Of a stretch of DNA of 64,000 bases, positions 12,665 to 23,643 are shown piece after piece. Below the pieces are notes generated by a model. That model ran no database searches, was not told where the DNA came from, and saw nothing but the letters and a program-made list of their open reading frames with translations. The position numbers were made by a program, and so were the translations under genes. This DNA is from Isoetes taiwanensis. Taxonomy: Eukaryota; Streptophyta; Lycopodiopsida; Isoetales; Isoetaceae. The stretch covers positions 1,116,144 through 1,180,143 of the forward strand of contig JAJEKV010000125.1 in NCBI GenBank assembly GCA_021234155.1, read 5' to 3'. Position 1 is the first letter of the stretch. Every line of letters starts with the position of its first letter.

Positions 12665-14014
12665 TTATTTGGGTTGAACAACTTGAACTATTTGATAAGG
12701 ACCAAGCCATCTGAACTTTAACTTTCCTGGAAATTTTTTGTAACGAGAATCATAAAGCAAAACCAAATCACCTTCTTGAAAAGTTTTGGCTTTCAGATGT
12801 TTGTCATGCAAAGATTTCCTTAACTGTTGGCCATGAAGAACCCGAATATAAGCGTCTCGCCTAAGTTCATCCAACTGTTCTAGTTGGTAAACTCGTTCTT
12901 GAAGAGCTTCAGGTGGATTATAAGTGGTAGCCAGGTGGAACCGAAGTGTCAGAATAACATATTCAAAAGGCATCAATGCTTCTTGCCCATAAACCAACTT
13001 AAAAGGAGTGTGACCAGTAGCAATCTTGAAACAACAGTTGTAAGCCCAAAGAACAGTAGGTAGCTTGTCTTGCCGATGCGATGCGGCGTCCAAATTTTCT
13101 TGAGAATAGTGATGAGAGTCTTGTTTGTGCTTTCAGCCAAGCCATTCCCTTGAGGATAGTAAGGTGTGCTTTTGCGATGATGTGTCAGCAGATAATCCGT
13201 CAGTTCCTTGATAGTGTAATTGACAAAATGAACACCTCGATCACTGACCAATTCCGTGGGACAGCCAAAACGCGTGATAATTTGCGTATAGATGACCTTG
13301 GCTGTGCTTGTTGCCGTGTTGTCTGGAAGTGCGCAAGCCTCCGCCCATTTGGTAGCATAATCAGTGAGAACCAGAACGTAGCGGGCACGGGTGTGCCGCG
13401 CAGGAGGGTCGATAGGTCCCACAAAGTCCATTCCCCATTTGCTGAAGGGAAGTGACGTGGCGACCGGCGTCCAAGGTGAGTCACGGGCCGCGGGTCGCAT
13501 TCCACGGCCGACATACATCACTGCGGCGGGCGTGGCGTGAGCATCCTGAAGTGGGCGAAATAGCCCGGGCGAGAAGTATTTTTGCGTCGCGGGTGTCACC
13601 ATGAAAATGACCACCACCTAGCCCTTCATGTGCTTCTCGAACAATATCAGGCACTTCATGAGGAAGAACACAGCGTCGGAGGACGGTGTCCTTGCCATGT
13701 TTGTAAAGATGGCCTGCAACCATGGTGTAGTCACGGACCTCACGGAGAAATTGACGGTGACGGGATTTAAGTTTTTCTGGAGAGAGCGTGGGGTCTTCTG
13801 ATGGAAGAGCACCTGTGAGGAGATAGTCAAAGTTATAAACGCTGTATGGCATGGCGTGACCAAAAGAGCGGCGTCGGGAAAGCATATGAAACTCCCGTGG
13901 AGGGATCATCTGTGTGAATGCGTGAGAGATAATCCGGGACAACATGAGATTTGCCTGCTTTATGAACAATTTCAAAAGGAGCAAATTCTTGCAGAAGAAG
14001 GACCCAACGAGCAA
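12665..14014 (-). pseudogene. Retrotransposon integrase
   Basis: The catalytic core reads on the minus strand from 13,617 to 12,973. The first Asp is in KWGMDFVGPI, the second in VSDRGVHF and the Glu in GNGLAESTNK, which together form the DDE triad. The N-terminal zinc-binding part (REAHEGLGGGHFHG) is in another frame at about 13,660-13,640. The C-terminal part (13,093-12,665) includes TGHTPFKLVYG and a final GPYQIVQVVQPK, the usual GPF/Y region. I see no chromodomain after it. In an active element the enzyme would insert the cDNA into the host genome. At least two frame changes break this copy. Confidence 0.8.
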
Positions 14015-14180
14015 TTCTGCCCGTGGGCGTGGATTTGTTGATCAGATAGAGAAGTGCTTGATGGTCCACAAAGAACTTGATCTTACTGCCTAAGAGATAA
14101 TGACGGAAGCGTTGGACACAAAAAATTAAGCCCAAGGCCCTCCGCCGGGGTGATAGAGGCGAGTTGAGTTCTGGCGGCAT
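13833..14180 (-). pseudogene. Retrotransposon RNase H domain
   Basis: The segment contains FCVQRFRHYLLGSKIKFFVD, the HQALLYL region and VVPDYLSR, the standard order of Ty3-type RNase H (fold core, DHQAL, then VADALSR). It lies in the expected place between RT and integrase. It removes the RNA strand during reverse transcription. The first catalytic aspartate region lies upstream in a different frame. Confidence 0.75.
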
Positions 14181-14324
14181 AACGGTTTGAGTTTTGTCCG
14201 CATAACATCATATTCTTGAGAAAGAACAACACCAATAGCAAACGGAGACATCAACATGAACATAAAAAGGCTTGTCCCATTGAGGAGGAACAAGGACGGG
14301 GGCTTGAGTAAGCAAGATCTTCAA

Positions 14325-15214
14325 CTATTGGAAAGCAGCATCCGCCTGGGAATTCCAAATCCAAGTAGATTCGTCACCCGTGAGTTTATGAATGGGATCA
14401 GCAATGGCTGCAAGTTCAGGAATGAAGGTGGAATAATAATTGACCTTGCCCAGGAAAGAACATGTCTCCTTGATATTAGGCGGTACGAGCTTTAAGCACG
14501 CATAACCCGATTTTAGCAGGATCGTGGTGATACACCTTTGCTTACCACATGTCCTATGAGAACACCGTGAGGTGCCTTGAAGGTGCATTTCAGATTGAGA
14601 CTAATGCCAGACTCATCACATTTCTGAAAGACGAGCTCTAATTTATCCAGGTGGTCATCCAAGGAACTGTAGGCGGAAAAGTCATCTTGAAAAATCTGGA
14701 GAAAGGGTTTCTCCTTCATATAATCATGAAAAACTGAGAGCATAATACGTTGAAACGTTGATGGAGAGTTTGATAACCCAAAAGGAACCACCTTGTAGGC
14801 AAAAGTGCCCCACGGGGTGGTGAAGGTAGTCTTGAGTTGATCAGATTCTTTGATTGAGATTTGATTGTGGCCAGAAAATCCATCCATGAAGGAGTACATT
14901 TCATGACCAGCAACCTCTTCCAGAACCTGGTCTGTGAAGGGAAGCGGGAAGTGATCATGCTCCGTGGCCTGATTGAGTTTGCGGTAGTCCACGCAAATGC
15001 GGATCTTACCGTTGTGTTTGAGAGCAATGACGATGGGGCTCACCCATTCAGAATGTTTGACCTCGTAGATCAAACCTGCAGCTAGAAGTTTGTCAATTTC
15101 AGCCTTGACTCGGTCACGGTAATTTGGGTTGAGCCGGTACCGTTGCTGCTGTGGGGCGTGCATCCGGGTTTGGTAGGGGAATGGTGAGTTCCCCAAGTTT
15201 TGTTGATACCCCAA
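14325..15214 (-). pseudogene. Retrotransposon reverse transcriptase
   Basis: A 233-codon open frame (15,214-14,513) holds the RT palm and fingers in order: LLAAGLIYEVKHSEWVSP, RICVDYRKLN, SFMDGFSGHNQI, PFGLSNSPSTFQR and the active-site IFQDDFSAYS. A second frame (14,588-14,325) continues with FLGKVNYYSTFIPELA and the thumb/connection region. The glutamine before the DD pair is unusual for Ty3 elements (usually YVDD or YIDD); Athila-type elements tend to have FMDDFS. One frame change separates the two halves. Confidence 0.85.
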
Positions 15215-15799
15215 AGATCTTTGTAGCTCCAGACAAAAATGTGTTTGAACTTTTTGAACAGCGTGATGGCCCGTTTGCGATATGTGATCGGGAGATTTGC
15301 AGCAAGGCGGACAGGTTGATTGTTGCCAACATCCACTATCTCCACATCAGGAGTCTGAATGTGTGGGATAACTTCCGTGTCTTGAACAACATGAGCAGGA
15401 GGTTGAAACATGACCGGATGAGTTGCACTCCGCGTGGTGAAGAAGAGTGGTTGCTGAGCGAAAGCCATCGCTAAATGGTTGCTTCATGACGGGTGTGCGC
15501 CCACGATGTCGGAGGAAGTTGAGATCCGAAAAATGATCGATACGCTGGATGCATTGCAAGGAGCCGTAGGGTAGAGTAAAGCGCGTACAGCTGGCGGGTC
15601 GATCAAGAGTCATCTCGCCCAAGGATCAAAAGATATTCGTGGTAGGATGACAGAGGAAGACTTCGCAGGAGGAGCCCTGTACTTGATAAATGTTACGTGC
15701 TTCTTCGTAATCGGTAACGAGAGAAGGTTCAAGATGTTCGGCCGAAATGATCTTGCCGGTTCAAATCCATGGTGGCATTGAGGTGACCATCCGTAATGA

Positions 15800-16195
15800 C
15801 TAGCTGGTCCATTGGCCCCAGAATGGATACTTTGGCCTCGACGGAGAAAAGGTCTCGCCGACCAACATTTCATAATCACCGGATCTTCTCACGCTTCCAA
15901 ACACCAAATTCCAAGGGGAATCCGAGATGCCTATATTGATGTGAAGAAGAGGCGACGCCTTGAGGGCTGTGGATATAGCCATTAGCCAATTTGATGTCAT
16001 ATGGGGCACGCGATAAAGTTGTTTGATGCCCATTTGCTTGCGGAGTTTATCCGTGATGAGATTGACAAGACTACCCTCGTCAATTTGAACATGGTTGACT
16101 TGTTGATTGCCCACCGTGGCATGTACCGGCGGGTGTGGAGGTAGCGACCCCAACCAAAACCGTGGGAAAAGGCAACCGGTCCTGAGAGCGGACAC
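15800..16195 (-). pseudogene. Retrotransposon aspartic protease
   Basis: A 131-codon frame contains VNHVQIDEGSLVNLI, matching the usual active-site segment with D-[ST]-G; here it is D-E-G-S, as in Tat/Athila elements with DxGS. Downstream WNLVFGSVRRSGDYEMLVGE occupies the place of the usual ILLGxPW flap region. The position between gag and RT supports the call. It would cleave the Gag-Pol polyprotein. Confidence 0.6.
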
Positions 16196-16199
16196 AGCT

Positions 16200-18350
16200 T
16201 TTTAAAATAGTTTGTCAGGACTTAAAGGAATTTTAATTTTGCTAGCTGCTCTTGGAGTTCCAACGGCACATGAGAAAATGGATGGCGGGATCCAATGGAG
16301 CGTGAGGCGTGGTAATGAAGCGGCAACTTCTTGAGAGAAGCTCCACCTCTGCTAATATTCGGATATGTCCGAGGCGTGGAGGTTGAGATGATGGAGGTGC
16401 GTCCCGAAGTCAGCCGAGCTCGGGTGGTGGCATGTACATTAGCCGCAGCGCCCTTCAGCGGCTTTGCATGAGATTGAGTAATACTTTGTCTTGGACTTTG
16501 GGCATAACATGAGGCATGAGTTTATCCAGATCTGGGGGCAAAGTGGATCTTCTTGTCCCTCGGCATGAGGGATCGCGGTCAACTGCGCGAAAGTTAAAGT
16601 TCGAGCATGAGGAAGGATGGTCAAGCGTGGCCTCGGTCCAGCGGAAACCAATCCAACCCAATTTGTGGTTGAACTAGAGGATTAAGAGCCTGATAAATCT
16701 CTTCTGGGCTTGTTGATCCATCGAGGGAGTTGCTGCGAGGGGCTGGTTGATACCTTGATTGTTGAGGCACGTGGTGGTTTTGAAGAAACGCCGAGGGCCC
16801 TATTTGCCATTCTTGAGCCAAAGTTGATGATAGGCTGTGAAATGGCGGAAGTGGTTTGATTAGTGCCCGGAAGTTGGACTTGGGAGCGAGGAAGTTGAGG
16901 GCACGCCAGTGGTGGTATGACCCCATTCCGACCGAGCTTTAGCGGGGATCAAAAGGAGGGCGGTTGCTGGTCCCGTGGGCTTTGAGATTGTTGATCTTGT
17001 TGTTGAGGAGGTTGTGCTTAAAAGCCGATGTTGATATGGCGTCTATTTCTTTGGTGATGAGTGCGGACTTGATAAACCATCTTTGCACGAAGGGTGTAGG
17101 ATGAGTACGAAAGTGCACTCTTCCGTGGCATGATTGCACAATACAATGAGGAGGGCCATTGGTGGAGTTGCACTCATTGGCCAAAATAGCCTTGATATTT
17201 GCAGATATGGCACCAAATTTGACTGCGTTGAGGATTGGAGTGTTGAGGTGACGGCCAGTCCGAGGTACCATGACGAGGAAATGAAGGGTAGCTCCTAGAA
17301 GGCCACGCACACAGAGGAAACATTAACCTAATGATTTACAAGTTCGATGGTCCGGGCCCAAAGTCTTGAGCCGCAGTGTTCAGCCATGAGACGAATAGCG
17401 GAGGGAAGCTCCCCGCAGAAACCGGTGACGGTGAATCCGGCTTTGCGTGGGGTACTCTTGAAGTTTGTTGAGGAGGATATGAAGGCGATCCGCAAAAATC
17501 CGGGCTGATTCCGTGAGCTCTTGGCCAAGATCATTGAGTTGCTTGAGAAGAAGTTGATCATCATCCGTGGTCCCATAATGAGAAAGGAACGCCGTGCTTC
17601 ATTTGATCGATTTTGTTTCCAATTGGCTTTTTGTTTGCCATGAGCCATTGATGAGGGGATCACGCCAGCGTGGTGGAAAAGATATGGAACCGGTTGAGGT
17701 TGACGTGACCATTTAGGACAGCCGAGCCTCAAATTCTTCCATGTGGGCTTGAGCACTTTGATCAATGGTTTGCCTTTTAGTAATGCGCCAAAAGTGGGAT
17801 AGGTCAGTTTGAGAGTCTAAAAGGAAGATTGTGACTGGCCTTGTGCATAGAGAGGCGGTGTATAAGGAGGAACATAATGGGGCGGAACGTCCATGGATTC
17901 CGTAGGAGGTGGCAAAGGAGCAGAAAGACCCTGAAGATGTGCAAAAGGAGGTTCTTGTGGTGGAGGACCGTGGGGTCCGTAGTCATGAGGTTTGAGATCG
18001 GTAAGAGTGTAAACTGGAAGAGTCTGTTGAAAAGAAGGGGATTGAGGATATGTCTGACCTGGGGAGGGCCGAAGAAACATGGGGATAACCCATTCCTCGG
18101 GGAGATGATGGTTGTGAAGGAAGAGGAGTATGGGCCAAGAGGAGATATGAATGTAGGCACTCTGGAGTGTGGAAATAAGCCGGAGGTGGCTGAACAGTGT
18201 ATGATGAGGTGATTGAGGTTGAGAACAATGTTTGCCATTTGGAGGAGAGCCAAGGCGAGAGGAACACAAGGAGTAGGTGGCTCGGATTGAGCTCGGCGGA
18301 GCGAATATGGCCTCCCTCAATATCATAAGCAAAGGATACATATCTCGAAA
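16200..18350 (-). pseudogene. Retrotransposon gag region
   Basis: Minus-strand frames of 68-174 codons fill this stretch but change often. The first part (18,341-17,817) is very rich in Pro, Ser and His, like the start of many plant gag proteins. I do not see an intact capsid core or zinc knuckle. The assignment rests mainly on position between the 5' LTR and the protease. Many indels make the true reading frame unrecoverable by eye. Confidence 0.5.
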
Positions 18351-18455
18351 GCAACCAGGACGCTGATGATGGCTCCAAGCTTAGGGCTGGCCCCGCTAAG
18401 AAGCCTATCCGAGGAAAGCTTCGGGCGAACATGGTAAAGAAGGATGGAAAAGAAA

Positions 18456-18475
18456 ATCAGACCCGGCGGCGGCGG
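18456..18475 (-). promoter_or_regulatory. Putative primer-binding site (tRNA-Asp-like, degraded)
   Basis: Directly inside the 5' LTR the minus strand reads CCGCCGCCGCCGGGTCTGA. It matches about 11 of 16 positions of the primer site used by Athila-type elements (TGGCGCCGTTGCCGGG, complementary to plant tRNA-Asp). It is not the tRNA-Met site. Confidence 0.4.
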
Positions 18476-19061
18476 TGTTTGGGGTCCGGGGTTCGGGAAC
18501 TCCCCGCAAGACAGCCCCTTTGCGGAGGACCGTGGATCTACCGGGAGAATCCGGTAGTCGTGTCACGGGATTTGCAAAAGTTACTAAGGAAGGGAAAAGA
18601 GAAAAACAAGAAGAACAATGAAGAACACAATGAAGAGAACAAAACTCTTTGATATCAATTGTGATACATGAGCTCTTAATCGAGAAAGCGTAGTGAGATA
18701 AGACCAAAAACTCATCTACCCAGGTGAGGGCTAGATCTACTCATATATATAGTACAATGGCATTTGGCCCAATATAGATACTCATCAAAGCTGGGGTGCC
18801 GACTCTCACGGAAGGGAGGCGATTTGCGTGAACGTTGGCGGTGCCTCTTGAGACCCTGAAATGGTGCAGATGGTGACAACGCGTCATTTCTCTGTGCGCC
18901 TCCTCTTGGTCGCGGGCACAGCCTTTGACTGCGTGGTCTGCGGCGGCTTGTTCTTCTACGGGCCCTTGAACGACTGACCTGTGCCTGACTGTGGATCCTT
19001 GGCCTTGACCTGGTCCGTCGTGTGCATGAATAGTCCTGTATTTGGACGTACAGGACTAACA
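18476..19061 (-). repeat. 5' LTR of the Athila/Tat-like element
   Basis: 586 bp, partner of 7845-8432. The identical start and end motifs, together with TTTGG just outside, fix the boundary. Confidence 0.9.
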
Positions 19062-19066
19062 TTTGG
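19062..19066. repeat. Right target-site duplication TTTGG
   Basis: Exact match to 7840-7844. Confidence 0.85.
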
Positions 19067-19214
19067 CACGACTCTCTTTTTGTTTGACACTCCGTCGACG
19101 ATATTCTCTATATTTTCATCCATTGGCAAACTCGCCTACTTATTATTTATGTAATGGAAAATCCTCATTACCATCTTGACTGAATTTTCAATCTGCCACC
19201 ATTTATGTGCTGCA

Positions 19215-19900
19215 CTATGGTCCACCGGCCTGACTCTCTTGTTCCATTTTATTTTCCTTGACCTCCACTTGCTCTTGCTTCTTGCCTGATTCTAAAATAA
19301 CTTCAGAGGCTGAGATATCCTCACCTTCCATTTCATCTGAGTTAAGATGATTCACCCCATTTCTTTCCTCATTTGGCTTCGCTGTCTTCACATCCACTAC
19401 TTTAGCATTGGCTTGTGTTTCTCTCCTAAATACAAAGTAATCTTCCAAACCTTTAATTTCCATGGCAGGAAACATCCTCCTAATCTCCCATCCGTTTATG
19501 AGCCTTAACTTGAATAGGGAGTAACCACTTTGCACAATTGTGAACTATAGGATACCCTCCGAGGCTGTAATACCCACACAAATCCTTGGCCCGTTTGCTA
19601 TGGAATGAGTTATATATGTCCCCAAATTCTTTTCTATGGCAATCAAAAATTCTGGATCCAACATTTGGTGGGATCTATTCGATCTCAAACCAACAAGGAA
19701 GTTTAACTGCAGATAGCTTATCTGGGGTTGGTATAACACAAACTCCCTTGCAAAACAATCAACTCATCTAGAAACTATTTTCTCCATAGCTTTCTCATCA
19801 TCAAATAGTATCAGAAAAAAATTACCCCCAATAGCTTGGATGCTCTGGAACTGCGACACCTTCAAAGCATCGAGATGCCTGGTGAGCCATTATAACCTCT
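19215..19900 (-). pseudogene. LINE ORF1 fragment (DUF4283-like)
   Basis: The minus strand reads LDPEFLIAIEKNLGTYI, then GPRICVGITASEGIL, the order of DUF4283 proteins (FL..IG..LGTY, then ARICVE.D..). A second frame, 19,535-19,215, continues with LFKLRLINGWEIRR and a charged acidic tail (QEQVEVKENKMEQ). DUF4283 is the nucleic-acid-binding N-terminal part of plant LINE ORF1 and related gag-like proteins. It is broken by a frame change near 19,540, and the zinc knuckle is not seen. Confidence 0.5.
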
Positions 19901-20209
19901 TATAATCCAGAAAACCCTTGTAAAAAATCTCACACTCCTCAACAATGTCTTAGCAATTAAAATTTTTATGTTCTTGATGTGTCTTGAGTGCTCGCTCTCT
20001 CTCTCTGGAAAACCTAGATGTTAGGGTGTCTACAGCAAAACTTTGACAGGCTATAACTCTCGCATACAATATCAAATTCTTATATATTTGGGCTTATTTG
20101 AAAGCTGATTCTGAGACCTTTCGAATGATATATGGCATGACCAGTTTGGATCTATTTATCTATCTGAAATTGACATTTTTCAATTGGATCCTTTTTTGTT
20201 GATTAATAT

Positions 20210-20449
20210 ATGGCCAAGAAGAAAGCTCAACATGGGTCCTCTACTCGTGGGTCCTCTGATCGAGATGTTCCAGCCGTCTCGGCATTAGAGCTTGACTCTG
20301 GTGCCTTGATTGCAGCAAAAATTAAGTCTCCACTGACAGGTTTTGTTGATAAATTTGACGCAGATGGTAGAAGCTATGACGGTAGATTTGATGGCAGCAA
20401 TGCAGGAATTTCTAAAAGAAGATGTGAACTCATTGATGAAGGATTTTAA
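20210..20449 (+). CDS. Unidentified small ORF, 79 aa
   Basis: It starts at ATG with MAKKKAQHGSSTRGSSD and ends at 20,449. The N-terminus is basic and Ser-rich, then acidic and Gly-rich. No family is recognised. A CT-rich run (20,001-20,010) lies upstream. It may be the start of a decayed transposon protein; a further frame with LHPFGNWINANAPTAS (20,997-21,191) follows after a tandem repeat. I do not consider it proven to be coding. Confidence 0.2.
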   Translation: MAKKKAQHGSSTRGSSDRDVPAVSALELDSGALIAAKIKSPLTGFVDKFDADGRSYDGRFDGSNAGISKRRCELIDEGF

Positions 20450-20768
20450 AAAGGTTTATATGGCGCAAATGTAATTAAAGATGGAGAAATTTTGAGTGAG
20501 CATCTAATCAGAGCTTGAATAGTTTGCGGAGAGCATGCAATCTGAAGTCCGTGAGATGATGCAAGAAGATGGAGATGTAAAAGATGAAGATAACACAGGA
20601 TATTCTGACAATAGTAGCATTACACAAGTACGATATCAGCTCACTTCTTTCATTAAGATCAATAGGATAGAAACAAAGAATTAGATTCATGGAAGAGCAA
20701 GAGAAATCACAATTTTATTATAATGGAAAATTTCTTAGAAAATTAGATTTTTTTTATTGTAGACCTTA

Positions 20769-21015
20769 TGCAAGGGTTGTATACACGTGTAGAGTATCCA
20801 TGTATCATAAATATATTGTGTATACTACATGAATATTTAGAAAATATATTAACACAATATCATACACTTCCTGCAGGTGTTAGGTACACGAGTATGACAC
20901 CCATGTATCATACATATGTTTATAAGATACATGAATATATTTGTAGACCTTTTGCGGGTGTTTGATACACGTGAATAGTACACATGTATCATACACATGT
21001 TTGTAACATACATGC
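20769..21015. repeat. Tandem repeat, about 80-100 bp unit, 2.7 copies
   Basis: Units start near 20,769, 20,873 and 20,954. Each carries G(T/G)(T)GTT..GTATACACG-like sequence, then CATGTATCATA and ATACATGAATAT. Copies differ by several substitutions. Confidence 0.65.
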
Positions 21016-21223
21016 CTCAACCGGTCTTACATCCTTTTGGCAACTGGATAAATGCAAATGCACCTACCGCTTCACCAATGTTATTTGCACCCCAGCATAG
21101 GATTGGAAGTTCAATGGATGGCACTACAGATTTCGTGACCTCTATTGCTACATTCAATGGATCAACATCCTTGCCACTTTATCACGAATAGGTTGTACAA
21201 TTGAACACGAATAGGTTGTACAA

Positions 21224-21540
21224 TTGAACATGAAACCTGCATATAAAAACCAAAAAACAAGGGGTGTTTTTTTTTTTTTTGGGAGGCAGGGTATACCCCA
21301 TTTGGGGGGTGCCAAGGGCAGGTATACCACCCAAATGGCACCATTTGAGGGGTGGGGCAGGTATACACCTGCCCCCCTGACACCCCCCAAATGGCATGTA
21401 TACTTGCCCCCATTGGCACTCCCCAAATGGCTCCATAAGGGATCTTGGTATACCCATGATGCCATTTGGGAGTATACCTATCCCTCCAAGTCATCCCCCC
21501 AAATGGCGCCATGGAGCTGGCTTTGTCTTTTAGGCGGTAC
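21224..21540. repeat. GC-rich palindromic repeat cluster (CCCCAAATGG / CCATTTGGGG)
   Basis: The motif CCAAATGG and its complement CCATTTGG recur about eight times within 250 bp. They alternate in orientation and are interleaved with GGTATAC, which is itself a near-palindrome. All six frames read as Pro/Gly/Lys low complexity, so the open frames here are not genes. Confidence 0.7.
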
Positions 21541-21659
21541 TTTTAAACTTGGGATTTCAAATTTTGAATTTGGGCGGAATCTGGGCAAAGATTTTAAATT
21601 TTAAGGGTTTTCAAATTTGCGTGGGCAGAGGGGTTTCAAATTTGGGCAGGCAATTTTAA

Positions 21660-21815
21660 ATTTACGCCTAGCACCTAGCGCCAGCGCCGAGCGCCCCTAG
21701 CGCCGGTGCCTAGCACCCGAGTGCCCCTAGCGTCAACGCCTAATGCTTTTGTTTTCATCACTCTAAACCTAGCGCTAGCACCTAGCGCCTTTGATTTCAT
21801 CACTCTGGACACTAA
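21660..21815. repeat. Short tandem repeat of CCTAGCGCC-type units
   Basis: Repeats of CTAGCGCC, CTAGCACC and GAGCGCC are followed by two copies of TTTCATCACTCT (near 21,753 and 21,793). Confidence 0.65.
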
Positions 21816-21929
21816 ATGTACCAAGAATCATGAAGGCAAGTCTCCAAGGCAAATGTAGATCTTCTTTTACTTGATTTTTTAATTTTCCTAGTCAAATAGC
21901 ACCAGTTTCTCAAATATATATTTGTTTGA

Positions 21930-22724
21930 TGCATATCGAGGATGCAAATGGCATGCATCCTTAGCATGGTCTGCTTTACCAAATGCATGCTAAAAAATGC
22001 AAATGGCGCCTTGCATTCACCAGCATGCATTTGGTATGCTATAGCAAATGCATGTTGAGGATGCACGCCATTTGCATCCTCAACATGCTTAGAGAATAAA
22101 ATAACAAAATGGCACCTTGAGGATGCAAATGGCATGGCGCCATTTGCATCTGGAGCATGCTTAGAAAATAAAGTAACAAAATGGCACCTTGAGGATATGG
22201 TGCCATTTTCATCCGCAGCACGCGGAACAAAAAAAAAAATTTGTTTAGCATGCTTCTGTGCAATGGCGCCATTTGCATCCTCAAGGTGCTATTTTATTAG
22301 AAAAGGTGACATTTTATTATTTTATAATAAAAATAGCACCTTGAGGATGCAAATGGTGCCTTTGCACAGGAGCATGCCCAAAAAATTAAATCAATTTTTT
22401 TTTCTCGCATCCATTTGCATCCCCAAGGTGCCATTTTGTTATTTTATTTTCTAAGCATGCTCCAGATGCAAATGGCGCCATGGCGCCATATGCATCCTCA
22501 ACATGCATTTGCTATAGCAGACCTCCAAGGTTGATGCTTGTTAGTTTATTGTATAGCTTGATGCATGCCAAGCCATACAAATGGTGCCATGGCGCCATAT
22601 GCATCTCAACATGCATTATTGGTAGCATGTATATGGCAGCCCCAAGGATGCAAATGGTGCCATTTGCATCTATCAAACTATGCATGCCAAGCCATGCAAA
22701 TGGTGGCATGGCACTATTTGCATC
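21930..22724. repeat. Palindrome-rich array with core TGCAAATGGCGCCATTTGCA
   Basis: The core and partial forms recur at least ten times. They are joined by GATGCAAATGG, CAACATGC, CTTGAGGATGC and ACAAAATGGCACC segments in both orientations. The array runs directly into the T-run at 22,725 and resumes to the right of the LINE near 30,050. Confidence 0.75.
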
Positions 22725-22748
22725 TTTTTTTTTTTTTTTTTTTTTTTT
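22725..22748 (-). other. Poly(A) tail of the LINE
   Basis: 24 consecutive T on the plus strand, preceded on the minus strand by CCCCATTCACTC, a typical plant LINE 3' end. Confidence 0.85.
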
Positions 22749-23115
22749 GAGTGAATGGGGTTTTTTTCATAATTATAGAAAAAGGTACAACATATTGAGT
22801 GAGCCTTTATAAGTAGGCTACTCATAAAAAGCATCTGAGATAAGTACAAATAAGATAAGTGATGTGAGAAGCACATAGTAGTGTCCAAAATATTATTCAG
22901 CCTTATTAGTAGCTGGTAAGTTTGTTGTGCTGCAACTGAGAAGAACATTGTTGAAAAAGTTCAGCAACATCTGCCTTAACCAGTCAAAGACCAGTCCAAG
23001 ATGAATTCCTGCAAAATAGATTAGGTGCTAATGAAATGCTGTAATTATATGAAGATGAGTATGTGGTCCCAAAAGTGTGAGGTGCAGTTCAACGGATAGG
23101 AAGAGAGTGGGAATG

Positions 23116-23643
23116 TCAATGGAAGTGGTAGGAGCTAAGATATTCAAAGTGAGCTTGGAACTGAGGTTGGAGTATAAGAGTGCGGCCATTTCCCCAATTA
23201 AACTCAATAATCAGCCTATCTGCATTTGTGGTGGACATTAGAATGATTAATGTGCCATATGCATCTGCCAAACCCTTGTAGTGGTAATAACATTCTCTAT
23301 AATTCTCGAACTGTTGATCGGTCATTCTTCTGCTGTTACATTCCATAAACCACCATAATTGCACCATGAGATATGTGCTTCTGCAAAATTCCATGGCCCA
23401 ATCTAGTTCATCATCAGGGATGTCTGGTATGTCGATATCAGTGATGCCCCTGACTGGACCTGTCCACATGTCATATGTATACTGTATATCATGAACTAGC
23501 CTCTGTCCTGGGAACAGTCTGTGTTCTGCTGGCTCAACCGAAGTGCCAATGTCCCTACTTAGGTTCCTCATGTAATCTACCAATAAAAAGTTAAGTGTCA
23601 GTAAGAGATTCATGACAATGTAGTTTAAATATTTTATAGGCAC
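23116..23643 (-). CDS. Unidentified 175-aa ORF in the 3' part of the LINE
   Basis: An intact frame with MTDQQFENYRECYYHYKGL, TLIILMSTTNADRLIIEF and an acidic IDIPDIPDDELDWAMEF segment. It has no LINE domain I know. It starts just downstream of the LINE's RT-associated C-terminal region and ends about 370 bp before the poly(A). It may be a captured host segment or a LINE C-terminal domain. The stretch RECYYHYKGLADAYGTLIIL shows a weak resemblance to WECYHRITGHMRLLMLLVRL in the ORF at 57.1 kb. Confidence 0.45.
   Translation of the reverse strand: MPIKYLNYIVMNLLLTLNFLLVDYMRNLSRDIGTSVEPAEHRLFPGQRLVHDIQYTYDMWTGPVRGITDIDIPDIPDDELDWAMEFCRSTYLMVQLWWFMECNSRRMTDQQFENYRECYYHYKGLADAYGTLIILMSTTNADRLIIEFNWGNGRTLILQPQFQAHFEYLSSYHFH

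Larger units (their letters stand above)
7845..19061 (-). mobile_element. Complete Athila/Tat-like Ty3 LTR retrotransposon, 11.2 kb
   Basis: Two LTRs of 586-588 bp bound the element. Both start TGTTTGGGG and end GGACTAACA on the plus strand. TTTGG directly precedes the left LTR (7840-7844) and directly follows the right LTR (19062-19066), a clean 5-bp target duplication. Genes run on the minus strand: gag, protease, RT, RNase H, integrase, then about 3 kb of extra reading region before the 3' LTR. The RT motif is FQDDFS rather than the Y-x-DD of most Ty3 elements. Together with the extra 3' region and an Asp-like primer site, this suggests the Athila/Tat lineage. All genes carry frameshifts or stops, so this copy is inactive, although some may be consensus errors (see findings). 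Confidence 0.9.

Noticed and set aside
13081-13455. 124-codon plus-strand frame
   Set aside because: It is the antisense shadow of the integrase core on the minus strand.
21154-21604. Several open frames of 91-126 codons in the CCAAATGG cluster
   Set aside because: Open on both strands at once and composed of repeated Pro/Gly/Lys words caused by the palindromic repeat.
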